Below are positions 8,366 to 15,469 of a DNA stretch of 64,000 nucleotides, one piece after another. The position numbers and the translations under genes are program-made. The notes under the pieces were generated by a model. That model saw nothing but the letters and a program-made list of their open reading frames with translations, was not told the origin of the DNA and made no database searches. The stretch's first letter is position 1. Each line of letters starts with the position of its first letter. This DNA is from Pyrinomonadaceae bacterium (GTDB lineage Bacteria > Acidobacteriota > Blastocatellia > Pyrinomonadales > Pyrinomonadaceae), in assembly GCA_017983495.1 (NCBI GenBank), contig JAGOBH010000003.1:372001-436000 (forward strand), written 5' to 3'.

Positions 8366-8450
8366 GGATTTCGGATTGCGGATTGCGGATTGCGGATTGG
8401 GACTTGAGACCTGGGACTTGAGACCTGGGGCTTTGTGGCTTGGGACTAGG
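8366..8450 (+). repeat. GGATTGC and GACTTGAGACCTGG repeats
   Basis: Four units of GGATTGC/GGATTGG are followed by two copies of GGGACTTGAGACCTGG. This is intergenic low-complexity DNA with no gene. Confidence 0.7.
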
Positions 8451-8536
8451 CGGTCATCTCCGCAAAAAGAGGCTGACGCCATCCTCGATCTTGGCTCCGC
8501 AAGCAGGAAAGTTGGTGAATTCCCGCGATAAAGCGG

Positions 8537-9070
8537 TTAATCGGGCTTCGGCAGCGTCATCGTTTTGCCTTCGGTGTCCATCTCGAGGTGACGCGTGGTG
8601 TTGTCGGTCACGCTCGGCGGCACAAGGTCGCCGGTCTTGTAACGCGATTCGGGCGAGACGAATTGAGTTTGCTGCGGCGGCAGGGCCGGGGCAGCGGCCG
8701 GGTCAGTCAATGTCTGGGTTGCGTTCGGCGAATAGACCGGTTTCCCGCTTTCAAGCCGGCGGATCTGAAGATACTGGGCGACACCCGACCCGAGCGAACC
8801 AAATGCCGGTATCAGCATCCAAAACCACCACGCATTTCCTCCCGCCATGCCGGTGTATCCCAGCACAAGGGCGACGATCAGGAACGCAAAACCGGTAAAT
8901 ATCTTGGTGATCGCTCCCTCGAAGCTCACCGGCTTGCCCTTGCTGGTCAACAGTTGTGCCTGTGCCGGCGGAGCCGCGAGGGCATTCGATACATTTCCGA
9001 GATCCGTTCCGCACGAACGGCAGAATTTTCCGGTCTCAGGGTTTTGCTGACCGCATTTTGGGCAAAACAT
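8537..9070 (-). CDS. Zinc-ribbon membrane protein
   Basis: A 177-residue protein starting at ATG 9068-9070, six bases after the rlmB stop, with GGAAG upstream. The frame is open further upstream, but that part is the antisense of rlmB. The N-terminus is a four-cysteine zinc ribbon (CPKCGQQNPETGKFCRSCG, residues 3-21). Two predicted membrane segments follow in the middle (ITKIFTGFAFLIVALVLGY and AWWFWMLIPAFGSLG), then a Pro/Gln/Thr-rich tail of about 75 residues. It is the second gene of an operon with rlmB. Its function is unknown. Zinc-ribbon plus membrane proteins of this form are often annotated only as zinc ribbon domain-containing. Confidence 0.8.
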   Translation of the reverse strand: MFCPKCGQQNPETGKFCRSCGTDLGNVSNALAAPPAQAQLLTSKGKPVSFEGAITKIFTGFAFLIVALVLGYTGMAGGNAWWFWMLIPAFGSLGSGVAQYLQIRRLESGKPVYSPNATQTLTDPAAAPALPPQQTQFVSPESRYKTGDLVPPSVTDNTTRHLEMDTEGKTMTLPKPD

Positions 9071-9075
9071 AGGCT

Positions 9076-9912
9076 CTATTCTTCCTTTGCTCGTTGTCGT
9101 CTGGCTTCGAAAAGTACTACGCCGGCCGCGACCGAAACGTTCAGGGAATCTATTTTTCCATACATCGGTATATTTACCAACACGTCGCAATTCTCCGCGA
9201 CAAGCCGGTGAAGTCCGCTGCCTTCGCCCCCAAGCACGAGGGCCGTCGGCCGTGTCCAGTCCCATTCGTCGTAACTCATCGCCGCATCGACGCTGGTACC
9301 GACGACCCAGACATTCCGCTGTTTGAGATCCTCGATCAGGCGGTTGAGATTTGCGACCTTTGCCACCTTGACGTACTCGATCGCCCCGGCCGAAGACTTA
9401 GCCACCGTGTCAGTAAGCCCCACGGCACGGCGTTCGGGAATGATGACGCCATCGACCCCGGCACACTCGGCGGTTCGCAGGATCGCACCAAGATTGCGCG
9501 GGTCTTCGACACCATCGAGCACCATGATCAACGGCGTCTCGGCCGCATCCAGGATCGTATCAGCGTCAACGTAATCCGCCGCCGCAGTAAATGCCAGCAC
9601 ACCCTGATGATTAACGCCGGAATCGAGGTGCTTGGCGAAATTATCCCGCGGAATACGGCTCCATGCGATCGAACGCGAACGGCAAAGGTCGATGATCTCC
9701 GACAAGCGCTTTTCGTGTGCACCGTCGGCGATCAGTACCTTGTCAACGCGGCGGTTGTCCGCCCGGAGGGCCTCGAGCACCGGCAGAACGCCGTAAATTG
9801 CCGACGTATTTGTCTTAAACCCTTCCGGTTTTTGCCGCGGCGGTCGGTTGTTGTTTCTGGGAGCAGAAGCCGGAGCCGGAGGGCGAAATTTCTTTTTCAT
9901 AAAAGATGCCAT
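9076..9912 (-). CDS. rlmB: TrmH/SpoU-family 23S rRNA 2'-O-methyltransferase (RlmB-like)
   Basis: 278 residues. After a basic Pro/Arg-rich leader of about 35 residues, an SpoU substrate-binding domain (IYGVLPVLEALRA) leads into the SPOUT catalytic domain. Motif 1 is DGVEDPRNLGAILRTAECAG with the catalytic Asn and Arg, motif 2 is LVLGGEGSGL, and motif 3 is IPMYGKIDSLNVSVAAGVVL. This matches RlmB, which methylates G2251 of 23S rRNA in E. coli. Exact target specificity is inferred. ATG at 9898-9900 is an alternative start four codons in. The 5' end overlaps the previous gene by 16 bp, suggesting translational coupling. Confidence 0.9.
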   Translation of the reverse strand: MASFMKKKFRPPAPASAPRNNNRPPRQKPEGFKTNTSAIYGVLPVLEALRADNRRVDKVLIADGAHEKRLSEIIDLCRSRSIAWSRIPRDNFAKHLDSGVNHQGVLAFTAAADYVDADTILDAAETPLIMVLDGVEDPRNLGAILRTAECAGVDGVIIPERRAVGLTDTVAKSSAGAIEYVKVAKVANLNRLIEDLKQRNVWVVGTSVDAAMSYDEWDWTRPTALVLGGEGSGLHRLVAENCDVLVNIPMYGKIDSLNVSVAAGVVLFEARRQRAKEE

Positions 9913-10910
9913 TGAAGGCGAGAGAACTTATTAAACTGCTTAAGATTGCTGCTCGATGCGGTATTGCCAAACTCGAACTTACCAAAGCCGCTACGCTGCA
10001 TTCCACGTGAATCTCGGCGGCGATCGATCTCCCAAACGCCGGCGATAGCATCTCTGACGGCCGAATAGCTGTTGACGATACGGGATTCCGGTGCGAACTC
10101 GTGTAATGCGATCACCAATGATCGAAGGTTCTCAGCCGCGATCAGGCCGCGATCATCTCCGAGGCACGAGAAGTCAAATCCGGTCAGCAGGACCCGAGAC
10201 CCGACCGGGTCAGTACGGCTGTAGATGTCGATTACCGCTTCGTCGGAAAAGGTCTCGCTCTCATCAAGCACCTTTACACTGCCTCGCCTCTTCTTTTCGA
10301 GAATGTCGGTCTTGGTTTCATTGATCACACCGGTAACGATCAACACGAGGTCAGAGCTGGCGATCGCCGTTCTGGTCGAGCGATTAAAGTCGACTAAGAT
10401 CAGTTCGTCCATCCCGAATTCGATCGAACGAAGTCGGGTCGGCGAACGATCCGGCATCAGATCAGCGTCGGCTACGATCTTGGCCGGAATTCCAAGCTCA
10501 GTGATCCGTTCAGCTGATCTCTCGGCATCCCGCAACGAAACAAGCCGTGCGATCGGTAACGGTTGCCCGGTTTCCAACCCTGCACCAATGTCCGCTGGCT
10601 CCATTTCGAGCAAGCGTGCTATTTCGTTCACGCATTGTGCTGAACCGGTGTCGGCCGGACCGATGATGATATTGTACCCGCTCTCCCAATCTTCGAGTTT
10701 TCTCAGCTCCGGAGCGACCTTGTCGGCGAACTCCGGCGTGACCGACAATTCTCCGCCGCAGTACAGGCATTTTGCCTTGTCAGGCGGATTCTTGCGGCCA
10801 CAGGAACTGCAGGTTGTCAGTAGTTCCGGCCGGAAACGGATCTCTTCGCTTCGAACCGGGGTTCCGTCGGACAGACATTCGATCAGGGGTTTGGGATTGT
10901 CTTGATTCAT
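9897..10910 (-). CDS. Uncharacterised zinc-ribbon protein
   Basis: 337 residues. A zinc ribbon, CSSCGRKNPPDKAKCLYCGG, lies near residues 34-53. The rest has two alpha/beta-looking parts: residues of about 75-160 (GYNIIIGPADTG through IPAKIVADADL) and residues of about 165-260 (ELILVDFNRSTRTAIASSDLVLIVTGVI). I do not recognise a catalytic motif. It is the first gene of a leftward operon with rlmB and the zinc-ribbon membrane protein, which might hint at a role around the ribosome or membrane. That is inference from position only. The C-terminal 40 residues are basic and low in structure. Confidence 0.7.
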   Translation of the reverse strand: MNQDNPKPLIECLSDGTPVRSEEIRFRPELLTTCSSCGRKNPPDKAKCLYCGGELSVTPEFADKVAPELRKLEDWESGYNIIIGPADTGSAQCVNEIARLLEMEPADIGAGLETGQPLPIARLVSLRDAERSAERITELGIPAKIVADADLMPDRSPTRLRSIEFGMDELILVDFNRSTRTAIASSDLVLIVTGVINETKTDILEKKRRGSVKVLDESETFSDEAVIDIYSRTDPVGSRVLLTGFDFSCLGDDRGLIAAENLRSLVIALHEFAPESRIVNSYSAVRDAIAGVWEIDRRRDSRGMQRSGFGKFEFGNTASSSNLKQFNKFSRLQWHLL

Positions 10911-11218
10911 AACCGATCATCCAAACAGTTTGGATTTTACCACTATTGTCAGGAATTTGCTTGACCATTATGTCCTGTAAAGGCAAACTATCATATAGGT
11001 TGACCCTGAACATATTTGGTTTGGTTAGAATGCGTTAGATTACTATTTCAGACAATTATTTATTGACCTTTTTAGATTGATATTCTATTAGCTTATCAGC
11101 CCCTATTGGGCAGCGTGGTCATTTGTCGACCACAAACCGGTTAGATCTAGCCGCCTCGCCATTCCGACCAAATACCTCAGGGATCTGCTCGAGATCTCGC
11201 AGTTAGAGGTGAACGTCA
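10911..11218 (+). promoter_or_regulatory. Promoter and 5' leader of the LabA-like gene
   Basis: This divergent intergenic region has a sigma70-type promoter: TTGACC at 11063-11068, a 17-bp spacer, and TATTAG at 11086-11091. A perfect hairpin, GTGGTC/GACCAC with a 7-base loop, lies at 11115-11133 in the leader, and AGAGGTGA provides the ribosome site 6-13 bases before ATG 11219. No other gene is seen here. Confidence 0.55.
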
Positions 11219-11926
11219 ATGCAATTCGACACGACTACAAGCTCGTCTTGGCAGTTTGGGCATCGTGGCCGCGTGGCCGTCTTTATCGACGGTAATAATC
11301 TGTTTCACGCCGCCCGCTTTCATAATATTGATATCGATTACAATAAGCTGCTTCGTGTCTTATTGGGCGATGGGCGGTTGCTCCGTGCTTTTTTTTACAC
11401 CGGTGTCGATGTTGGTGCCGAACGGCAGCAGGGCTTTTTGCTTTGGATGCGGCGAAACGGTTTCCGCGTCGTGCAGAAAGAGCTGAAGACCTTTTACGAC
11501 GGTACCCGAAAGGCAAATCTTGACGTCGAGATAGCGGTCGACATGCTTAGCCTTGCCGGCCGTTACGATACGGCTGTGCTCGTTTCCGGCGATGAAGATT
11601 TCGTTTATGCAGTCAACGCCGTTGCTTATAAGGGCTGCCGCGTCGAAGTTGCCGGTTTTCGCTCAAATACCGCACCCAGATTGATCGATGTTGCGGATTT
11701 CTTTATCGATCTCGGTGACATCGCCGATCTGATCCGCAAGGACTCGAATCAAACTGGAGAATACGATGTGCCGTCATTTATCCCTGCCGGTGAAATGGTG
11801 GCGACCGATTCTCCTCGGCACGAAGGCTATGTTCGCGGCGGGCGTCCGGCCGCACCGGCACGGCCCTTTTCCGATGACGAACGTGATCAAATGGACGACA
11901 TGGTCCGCGTTTCCGACGAAAGATGA
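11219..11926 (+). CDS. NYN-domain (LabA/DUF88) protein
   Basis: 235 residues. The NYN domain covers roughly 18-165: RVAVFIDGNNLFHAA has the first Asp, KANLDVEIAVDML the second acidic pair, and VLVSGDEDFVYAV the third. This is the PIN-like metal-binding set expected of an RNase. The C-terminal 65 residues are polar and probably disordered (GGRPAAPARPFSDDE). Family knowledge suggests RNA cleavage or RNA-related regulation, but no substrate is known. Its stop overlaps the next ATG by four bases (ATGA), so it is coupled to the DUF2203 gene. It is unrelated in detail to the second NYN gene at 6513-7130. Confidence 0.88.
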   Translation: MQFDTTTSSSWQFGHRGRVAVFIDGNNLFHAARFHNIDIDYNKLLRVLLGDGRLLRAFFYTGVDVGAERQQGFLLWMRRNGFRVVQKELKTFYDGTRKANLDVEIAVDMLSLAGRYDTAVLVSGDEDFVYAVNAVAYKGCRVEVAGFRSNTAPRLIDVADFFIDLGDIADLIRKDSNQTGEYDVPSFIPAGEMVATDSPRHEGYVRGGRPAAPARPFSDDERDQMDDMVRVSDER

Positions 11927-12297
11927 AACTGTTTACCGTTGACGAAGCCAACTCGTTGCTGCCGACGCTGATCCCCAAATTGCTTGAGATCAGAGAACTG
12001 TATGCCCGCATCGATATATTGCGTGACGCTGCTCGTGCGGCGGCGTCGGCATCGCAATTCGGAGGCGGTATGGAGGGCGGCACGGGCTATGTCAATACTC
12101 TTTATCGTGTTGGCAAACTGACTACTGAGTTTCACACTCTCGGGGTGGAACTCAAGGACTACAGCCGTGGACTGATCGATTTTCCAAGTCGTCGAAATGA
12201 CCGTGTCGTTTTACTCTGTTGGCAGATCGGCGACGGCGACGAGATCGCCTGGTGGCATGAGACTGACGCAGGGTTCGCGGGTCGCCAGCCGCTTTAG
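11923..12297 (+). CDS. DUF2203 family protein
   Basis: 124 residues. It opens with the DUF2203 signature KLFTVDEANSLLPTLIPKL and a long helical hairpin. The conserved ending is GLIDFPSRRNDRVVLLCWQ, then GDGDEIAWWHETDAGFAGRQ. The length and both motifs fit the family, whose biochemical role is unknown. It overlaps the LabA-like NYN gene by 4 bp, and the pair probably acts together. Confidence 0.9.
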   Translation: MKLFTVDEANSLLPTLIPKLLEIRELYARIDILRDAARAAASASQFGGGMEGGTGYVNTLYRVGKLTTEFHTLGVELKDYSRGLIDFPSRRNDRVVLLCWQIGDGDEIAWWHETDAGFAGRQPL

Positions 12298-12299
12298 AG

Positions 12300-12330
12300 T
12301 TATCCACAGATTTTCGGGCGTTTTCCACAA
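12300..12330 (+). promoter_or_regulatory. DnaA-box-like pair
   Basis: TTATCCACA at 12300-12308 is a perfect match to the canonical DnaA box. TTTTCCACA at 12321-12329 is a one-base variant in the same orientation, 21 bp on. No dnaA, dnaN or AT-rich unwinding element is near, so an origin is not claimed. Confidence 0.4.
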
Positions 12331-12472
12331 CCGGTTAACAACTTAGAAATGTATAAGAAGTTTAAGCTTTTGTGCGCTTTACTGTTGACTAGTTAAAGTA
12401 ATTCCTGATAACATCAGCTAGTTTTTGGTTAACTCGCTCAGCCCCTAAACTGACAGATAAAGAATAAAGCCT

Positions 12473-13843
12473 ATGAAATGCCCGGTTTGCGATCGAAATC
12501 TGGCGCCAACATTATCGATCTGCCCGTCGTGCGGTGCGATGATGAACGATACGGTTCGTGAAGAGTTACAGACAAAGATAACTCCGTCTGCAAGGCTTCC
12601 GAAGATCGAAACGCCAAAATATGAGACGCCGCTTGAGACGCGGCCGACGGAAACACGACCCGTGCTAGCACCGCCGCCGAGGCCTGTAATACTCGAAAAG
12701 CTTGCTGCCGAGCATCCGGCACCTACGCAAAAACGCGTTGTCACCGCCGGTCTTAGTTCGCCCAAAACGAGCCCTACGTTGGTAGAATTTCAAAACAAGA
12801 ACACCCAGATCCCCGAATGGCGGCTGCAAATGCAGAATGCCGTTCGGCAGCGAAAAGGCACGACCGGCGACGACGGTGGGTCGGTGAATGCCGTTTCTAA
12901 GCCGCAGACGCAACTTGCGACACACGGCGCAACAGCACTCAAGGCCGAGGTGGTCGAACAGCCCGTGCCGATGCCCGAGATCGAAAATGCGGATCCGCGG
13001 CTCAACGCGGCACTCCGACGGATTGCAGATTCGCGGCGTGCGTTTTCGCCCGAAGATGCAAAAGCTCCGGCTGTGGCCAAACCCGCTCCAAAGAGTTTTC
13101 CGTTCAATGTCGTTGCTCCAACGCCGAATCAGCCTGTCAGGCCTCCGCGTCCGATCGAGTCCGCCGCGGTTCGCCCCAAGCCGGCGATGGTGACACCACT
13201 CCGGATGGAGAAAAAGCTCGACACAAACAAATTACCGCGGATCGAGACCATTATCACTGAAAAGGCAGTTGAAATTACCGCTGCTCCAGATCCGTTGATC
13301 GAGGAGACCGCGTCGACTCTTCCGGCAATGCCTGTGCAGACGGAGTTTGCCGAAGTAAAGCGTATCGTGATCAACTCGAAGCTCGACGATCCTGAGACCG
13401 ACGAGTATTTTGAAGTCGAGGAAGAAGAGATCGAGGACCTGGCACCGTTTTCGATGCGGTTCAACGCCGGCGTATTTGACCTTATCATCGGAGCCGTCGC
13501 CAGCATGCTCGTGCTTTCGCCATTTGCATTGACCGGCGGCAACTGGGCCTCGGGGGCTGGAGCACTTACCTTTGCCGGGACGTGTGCGATCATAATGTTC
13601 GTCTATCTGACGTCGAGCATCGGATTCTTCGGGAAAACGCTCGGTATGCGACTATTTTCGCTCGAGCTTGTCGACGCAGAAGAGAACGAGTACCCGACGC
13701 TTCACCAGGCGGCGGTCAGTTCGTCGCTGTACATTTTGTCGCTGGTGTTTGGCGGACTTGGTTTCTTAACTATCTTTTTTAACGAAGAAAAGCGTGCGAT
13801 GCACGACCTGCTGTCAGGCACGATCATCGTCCGCGAATTCTGA
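12473..13843 (+). CDS. Zinc-ribbon RDD-family membrane protein
   Basis: 456 residues in three parts. Residues 1-25 are a zinc ribbon (CPVCDRNLAP, CPSCGAMM). Residues of about 30-320 are a long Pro/Lys/Glu-rich, probably disordered linker. Residues of about 325-456 are an RDD domain with three membrane segments, from FSMRFNAGVFDLIIG through GFFGKTLGMRLFSLEL to EEKRAMHDLLSGTIIV. RDD proteins are small integral membrane proteins, some implicated in ion transport. The cytosolic ribbon plus linker is an unusual addition. The function is not known. A long hairpin at 13863-13904 follows the gene. Confidence 0.85.
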   Translation: MKCPVCDRNLAPTLSICPSCGAMMNDTVREELQTKITPSARLPKIETPKYETPLETRPTETRPVLAPPPRPVILEKLAAEHPAPTQKRVVTAGLSSPKTSPTLVEFQNKNTQIPEWRLQMQNAVRQRKGTTGDDGGSVNAVSKPQTQLATHGATALKAEVVEQPVPMPEIENADPRLNAALRRIADSRRAFSPEDAKAPAVAKPAPKSFPFNVVAPTPNQPVRPPRPIESAAVRPKPAMVTPLRMEKKLDTNKLPRIETIITEKAVEITAAPDPLIEETASTLPAMPVQTEFAEVKRIVINSKLDDPETDEYFEVEEEEIEDLAPFSMRFNAGVFDLIIGAVASMLVLSPFALTGGNWASGAGALTFAGTCAIIMFVYLTSSIGFFGKTLGMRLFSLELVDAEENEYPTLHQAAVSSSLYILSLVFGGLGFLTIFFNEEKRAMHDLLSGTIIVREF

Positions 13844-13862
13844 ACAACTTCATGATCGGTGT

Positions 13863-13904
13863 TTGAGCCCAAAAGCGTGAAGCAAGGCACGCGTTTGGGC
13901 TCAA
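13863..13904. terminator. Long intergenic hairpin
   Basis: Two 17-nt arms, TTGAGCCCAAAAGCGTG and CACGCGTTTGGGCTCAA, pair with one mismatch around an 8-base loop. There is no T-run after it. It may stabilise the RDD mRNA or act as a weak terminator. Confidence 0.55.
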
Positions 13905-13929
13905 CGACGTTTGCTCTAAACTGAACGCA

Positions 13930-14835
13930 ATGAATAGCGAGCAGCCTGAACTTTCTAAAGCGGAACGTGCCAAGCAGAAATTTGACCTGCTAGCCGAAAC
14001 CGCACGCCGCAAGGTGCTGGGTTCGATTGCGAAGCGAAAGCGGCTGATCAAAAATCTTCGTGGCGACCTCGAAAAACACGGTGATCCCGAACATTGGAAA
14101 CGCTCTGGCGATCTGCTACTTGCGAATGTGCATAACGCCGTTCGTGAGGGAGATATCATCCGCGTAACCGATTATTTTGACGAGAGTGTTCCGATCATTG
14201 AGATCGTTGGCGACCGTCATAAGGCTCTCAACGAGATCGCGGAGAACTACTTTCGACTCTATACAAAGGCTCGAAACGGACGGTCCGTGATCGGTGAGAG
14301 AATCGCTGTTGCTGAAACTGCTTCAATACAAGACGCTATCAAATTGTCAAAGATCGAAGCTGCCATCGAAGCGGGCGATGCTGAGTTTCTGGCGTCCGTG
14401 GTCGAGCCAAAACGCAAAGCGGTCGAGGTAAAGCGTAAGAAAAAGACCGATGTCGAGTTCAAGGGAGCACGGCGTTTTGTCTCGTCCGACGGTTTTCAAA
14501 TACTCGTCGGCAAAAAGGCGGCAGATAACGATTTTCTAACGTTTCGCCTCGCTCGCTCGTTGGACACATGGCTGCATGCTGCCGATTTTCCCGGTTCGCA
14601 TGTCATCATTCATAATCCGAACCGCAAGGATATACCGGACCGCACATTGCTCGAGGCGGCACAGGTGGCGGCATTTTACAGCGACGCCCGGAAACTGGGA
14701 AAGGCCGCGGTTAATTACACGCTCAAAAAATTTGTCAATAAGCCAAAGCGGTCAGCCCCAGGGCTCGTAAGCCTAGCCAGCTTCAAAACGCTATTGGTCG
14801 AGCCGAAAATTCCGTTTGAGAACGAAAGGGAATAG
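13930..14835 (+). CDS. Short NFACT-R (RqcH-type) RNA-binding protein lacking NFACT-N
   Basis: 301 residues, against roughly 550-600 for full RqcH/Rqc2. The N-terminal half is a coiled-coil M-type region (LLAETARRKVLGSIAKRKRLIKNL onward). The C-terminal half is NFACT-R: FVSSDGFQILVGKKAADND, then DTWLHAADFPGSHVIIHNP, with the conserved Asp-Trp-His cluster. The NFACT-N domain that in RqcH binds the alanyl-tRNA side is absent, and the upstream 86 bp cannot encode it. Known RqcH adds Ala tails to chains on stalled 50S subunits. This protein could keep 50S/tRNA binding without the full activity, or need a partner encoded elsewhere. It is convergent with the TlpA gene. Confidence 0.85.
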   Translation: MNSEQPELSKAERAKQKFDLLAETARRKVLGSIAKRKRLIKNLRGDLEKHGDPEHWKRSGDLLLANVHNAVREGDIIRVTDYFDESVPIIEIVGDRHKALNEIAENYFRLYTKARNGRSVIGERIAVAETASIQDAIKLSKIEAAIEAGDAEFLASVVEPKRKAVEVKRKKKTDVEFKGARRFVSSDGFQILVGKKAADNDFLTFRLARSLDTWLHAADFPGSHVIIHNPNRKDIPDRTLLEAAQVAAFYSDARKLGKAAVNYTLKKFVNKPKRSAPGLVSLASFKTLLVEPKIPFENERE

Positions 14836-14842
14836 GCGGCGG

Positions 14843-15457
14843 TTATTCGGCCATCGTCTTATCAACTGTTTCGATCAACTGTCTGATCGCCGCCGGACCG
14901 CCGCCGCGGAGCACCGCACGCAAGTGGCCGTCTCGGTCCACGAGTATGCTGAGTGGCACGCCGTCGAAATTGGCAAGGCGGAAAATACTGCTTTTCATCT
15001 CACGTGGTGCACGACTCAACTCGTAATTGAGTCCGGTCTTTTCGCCAAATGCCTTGATCGCCGAGATCTCTTCAGGTTGACTGTCCTCGTCGCCGATGTT
15101 TAGGCCGATGACCTGAAATCCTTTGTCCCGGTATTTGTCCTGGAGTTGGATAAGGTGCGGCATTTCCGCTCGGCATGGTCCGCACCAAATGCCCCAAAGG
15201 TTTACTAACACTACCTTGCCTTTGCGTTCGCTGATCTTCGACATCGTGCCGTCCATCATCTCCATCTGGCCCTCGGCAACCGCGGAGATAAGCGGCGGAT
15301 AGAGCGACTGTTTGGGCTTTTCGGAAGTGGATCCGCCGTTACCGTTCGAAGCACTTGGCCCGGTATTTACGCCGCCGGACGAACCGCAGCCAGAAAGCGA
15401 AGAAAAGGCAATTGCCAGAGCAACGAATACGATCAAGTTTGTAAAAAATCCTTTCAT
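14843..15457 (-). CDS. TlpA/ResA-like thiol-disulfide lipoprotein
   Basis: 204 residues. A lipoprotein signal ends LSGC with Cys24 as the lipidation site. A Gly/Ser/Asn-rich tether to about residue 50 precedes the thioredoxin fold. The active site is WCGPC at 91-95, and the cis-proline loop is DGVPLS. It is likely a periplasmic, membrane-anchored thiol reductase or redox partner. It follows the FHA-ABC gene by 12 bp and is probably co-transcribed with it. Confidence 0.9.
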   Translation of the reverse strand: MKGFFTNLIVFVALAIAFSSLSGCGSSGGVNTGPSASNGNGGSTSEKPKQSLYPPLISAVAEGQMEMMDGTMSKISERKGKVVLVNLWGIWCGPCRAEMPHLIQLQDKYRDKGFQVIGLNIGDEDSQPEEISAIKAFGEKTGLNYELSRAPREMKSSIFRLANFDGVPLSILVDRDGHLRAVLRGGGPAAIRQLIETVDKTMAE

Positions 15458-15469
15458 AAAAACAGCTTA

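Noticed and set aside
7819..8421. Open frames of Leu-Ser-Val-Val-Ser/Gly-Cys repeats
   Set aside because: A 7-bp tandem repeat has no stops in any forward frame. There is no ribosome site or protein-like sequence outside the repeat.
12300..12470. Replication origin
   Set aside because: Two DnaA-type boxes alone, with no dnaA/dnaN neighbourhood or AT-rich unwinding element, are not enough.
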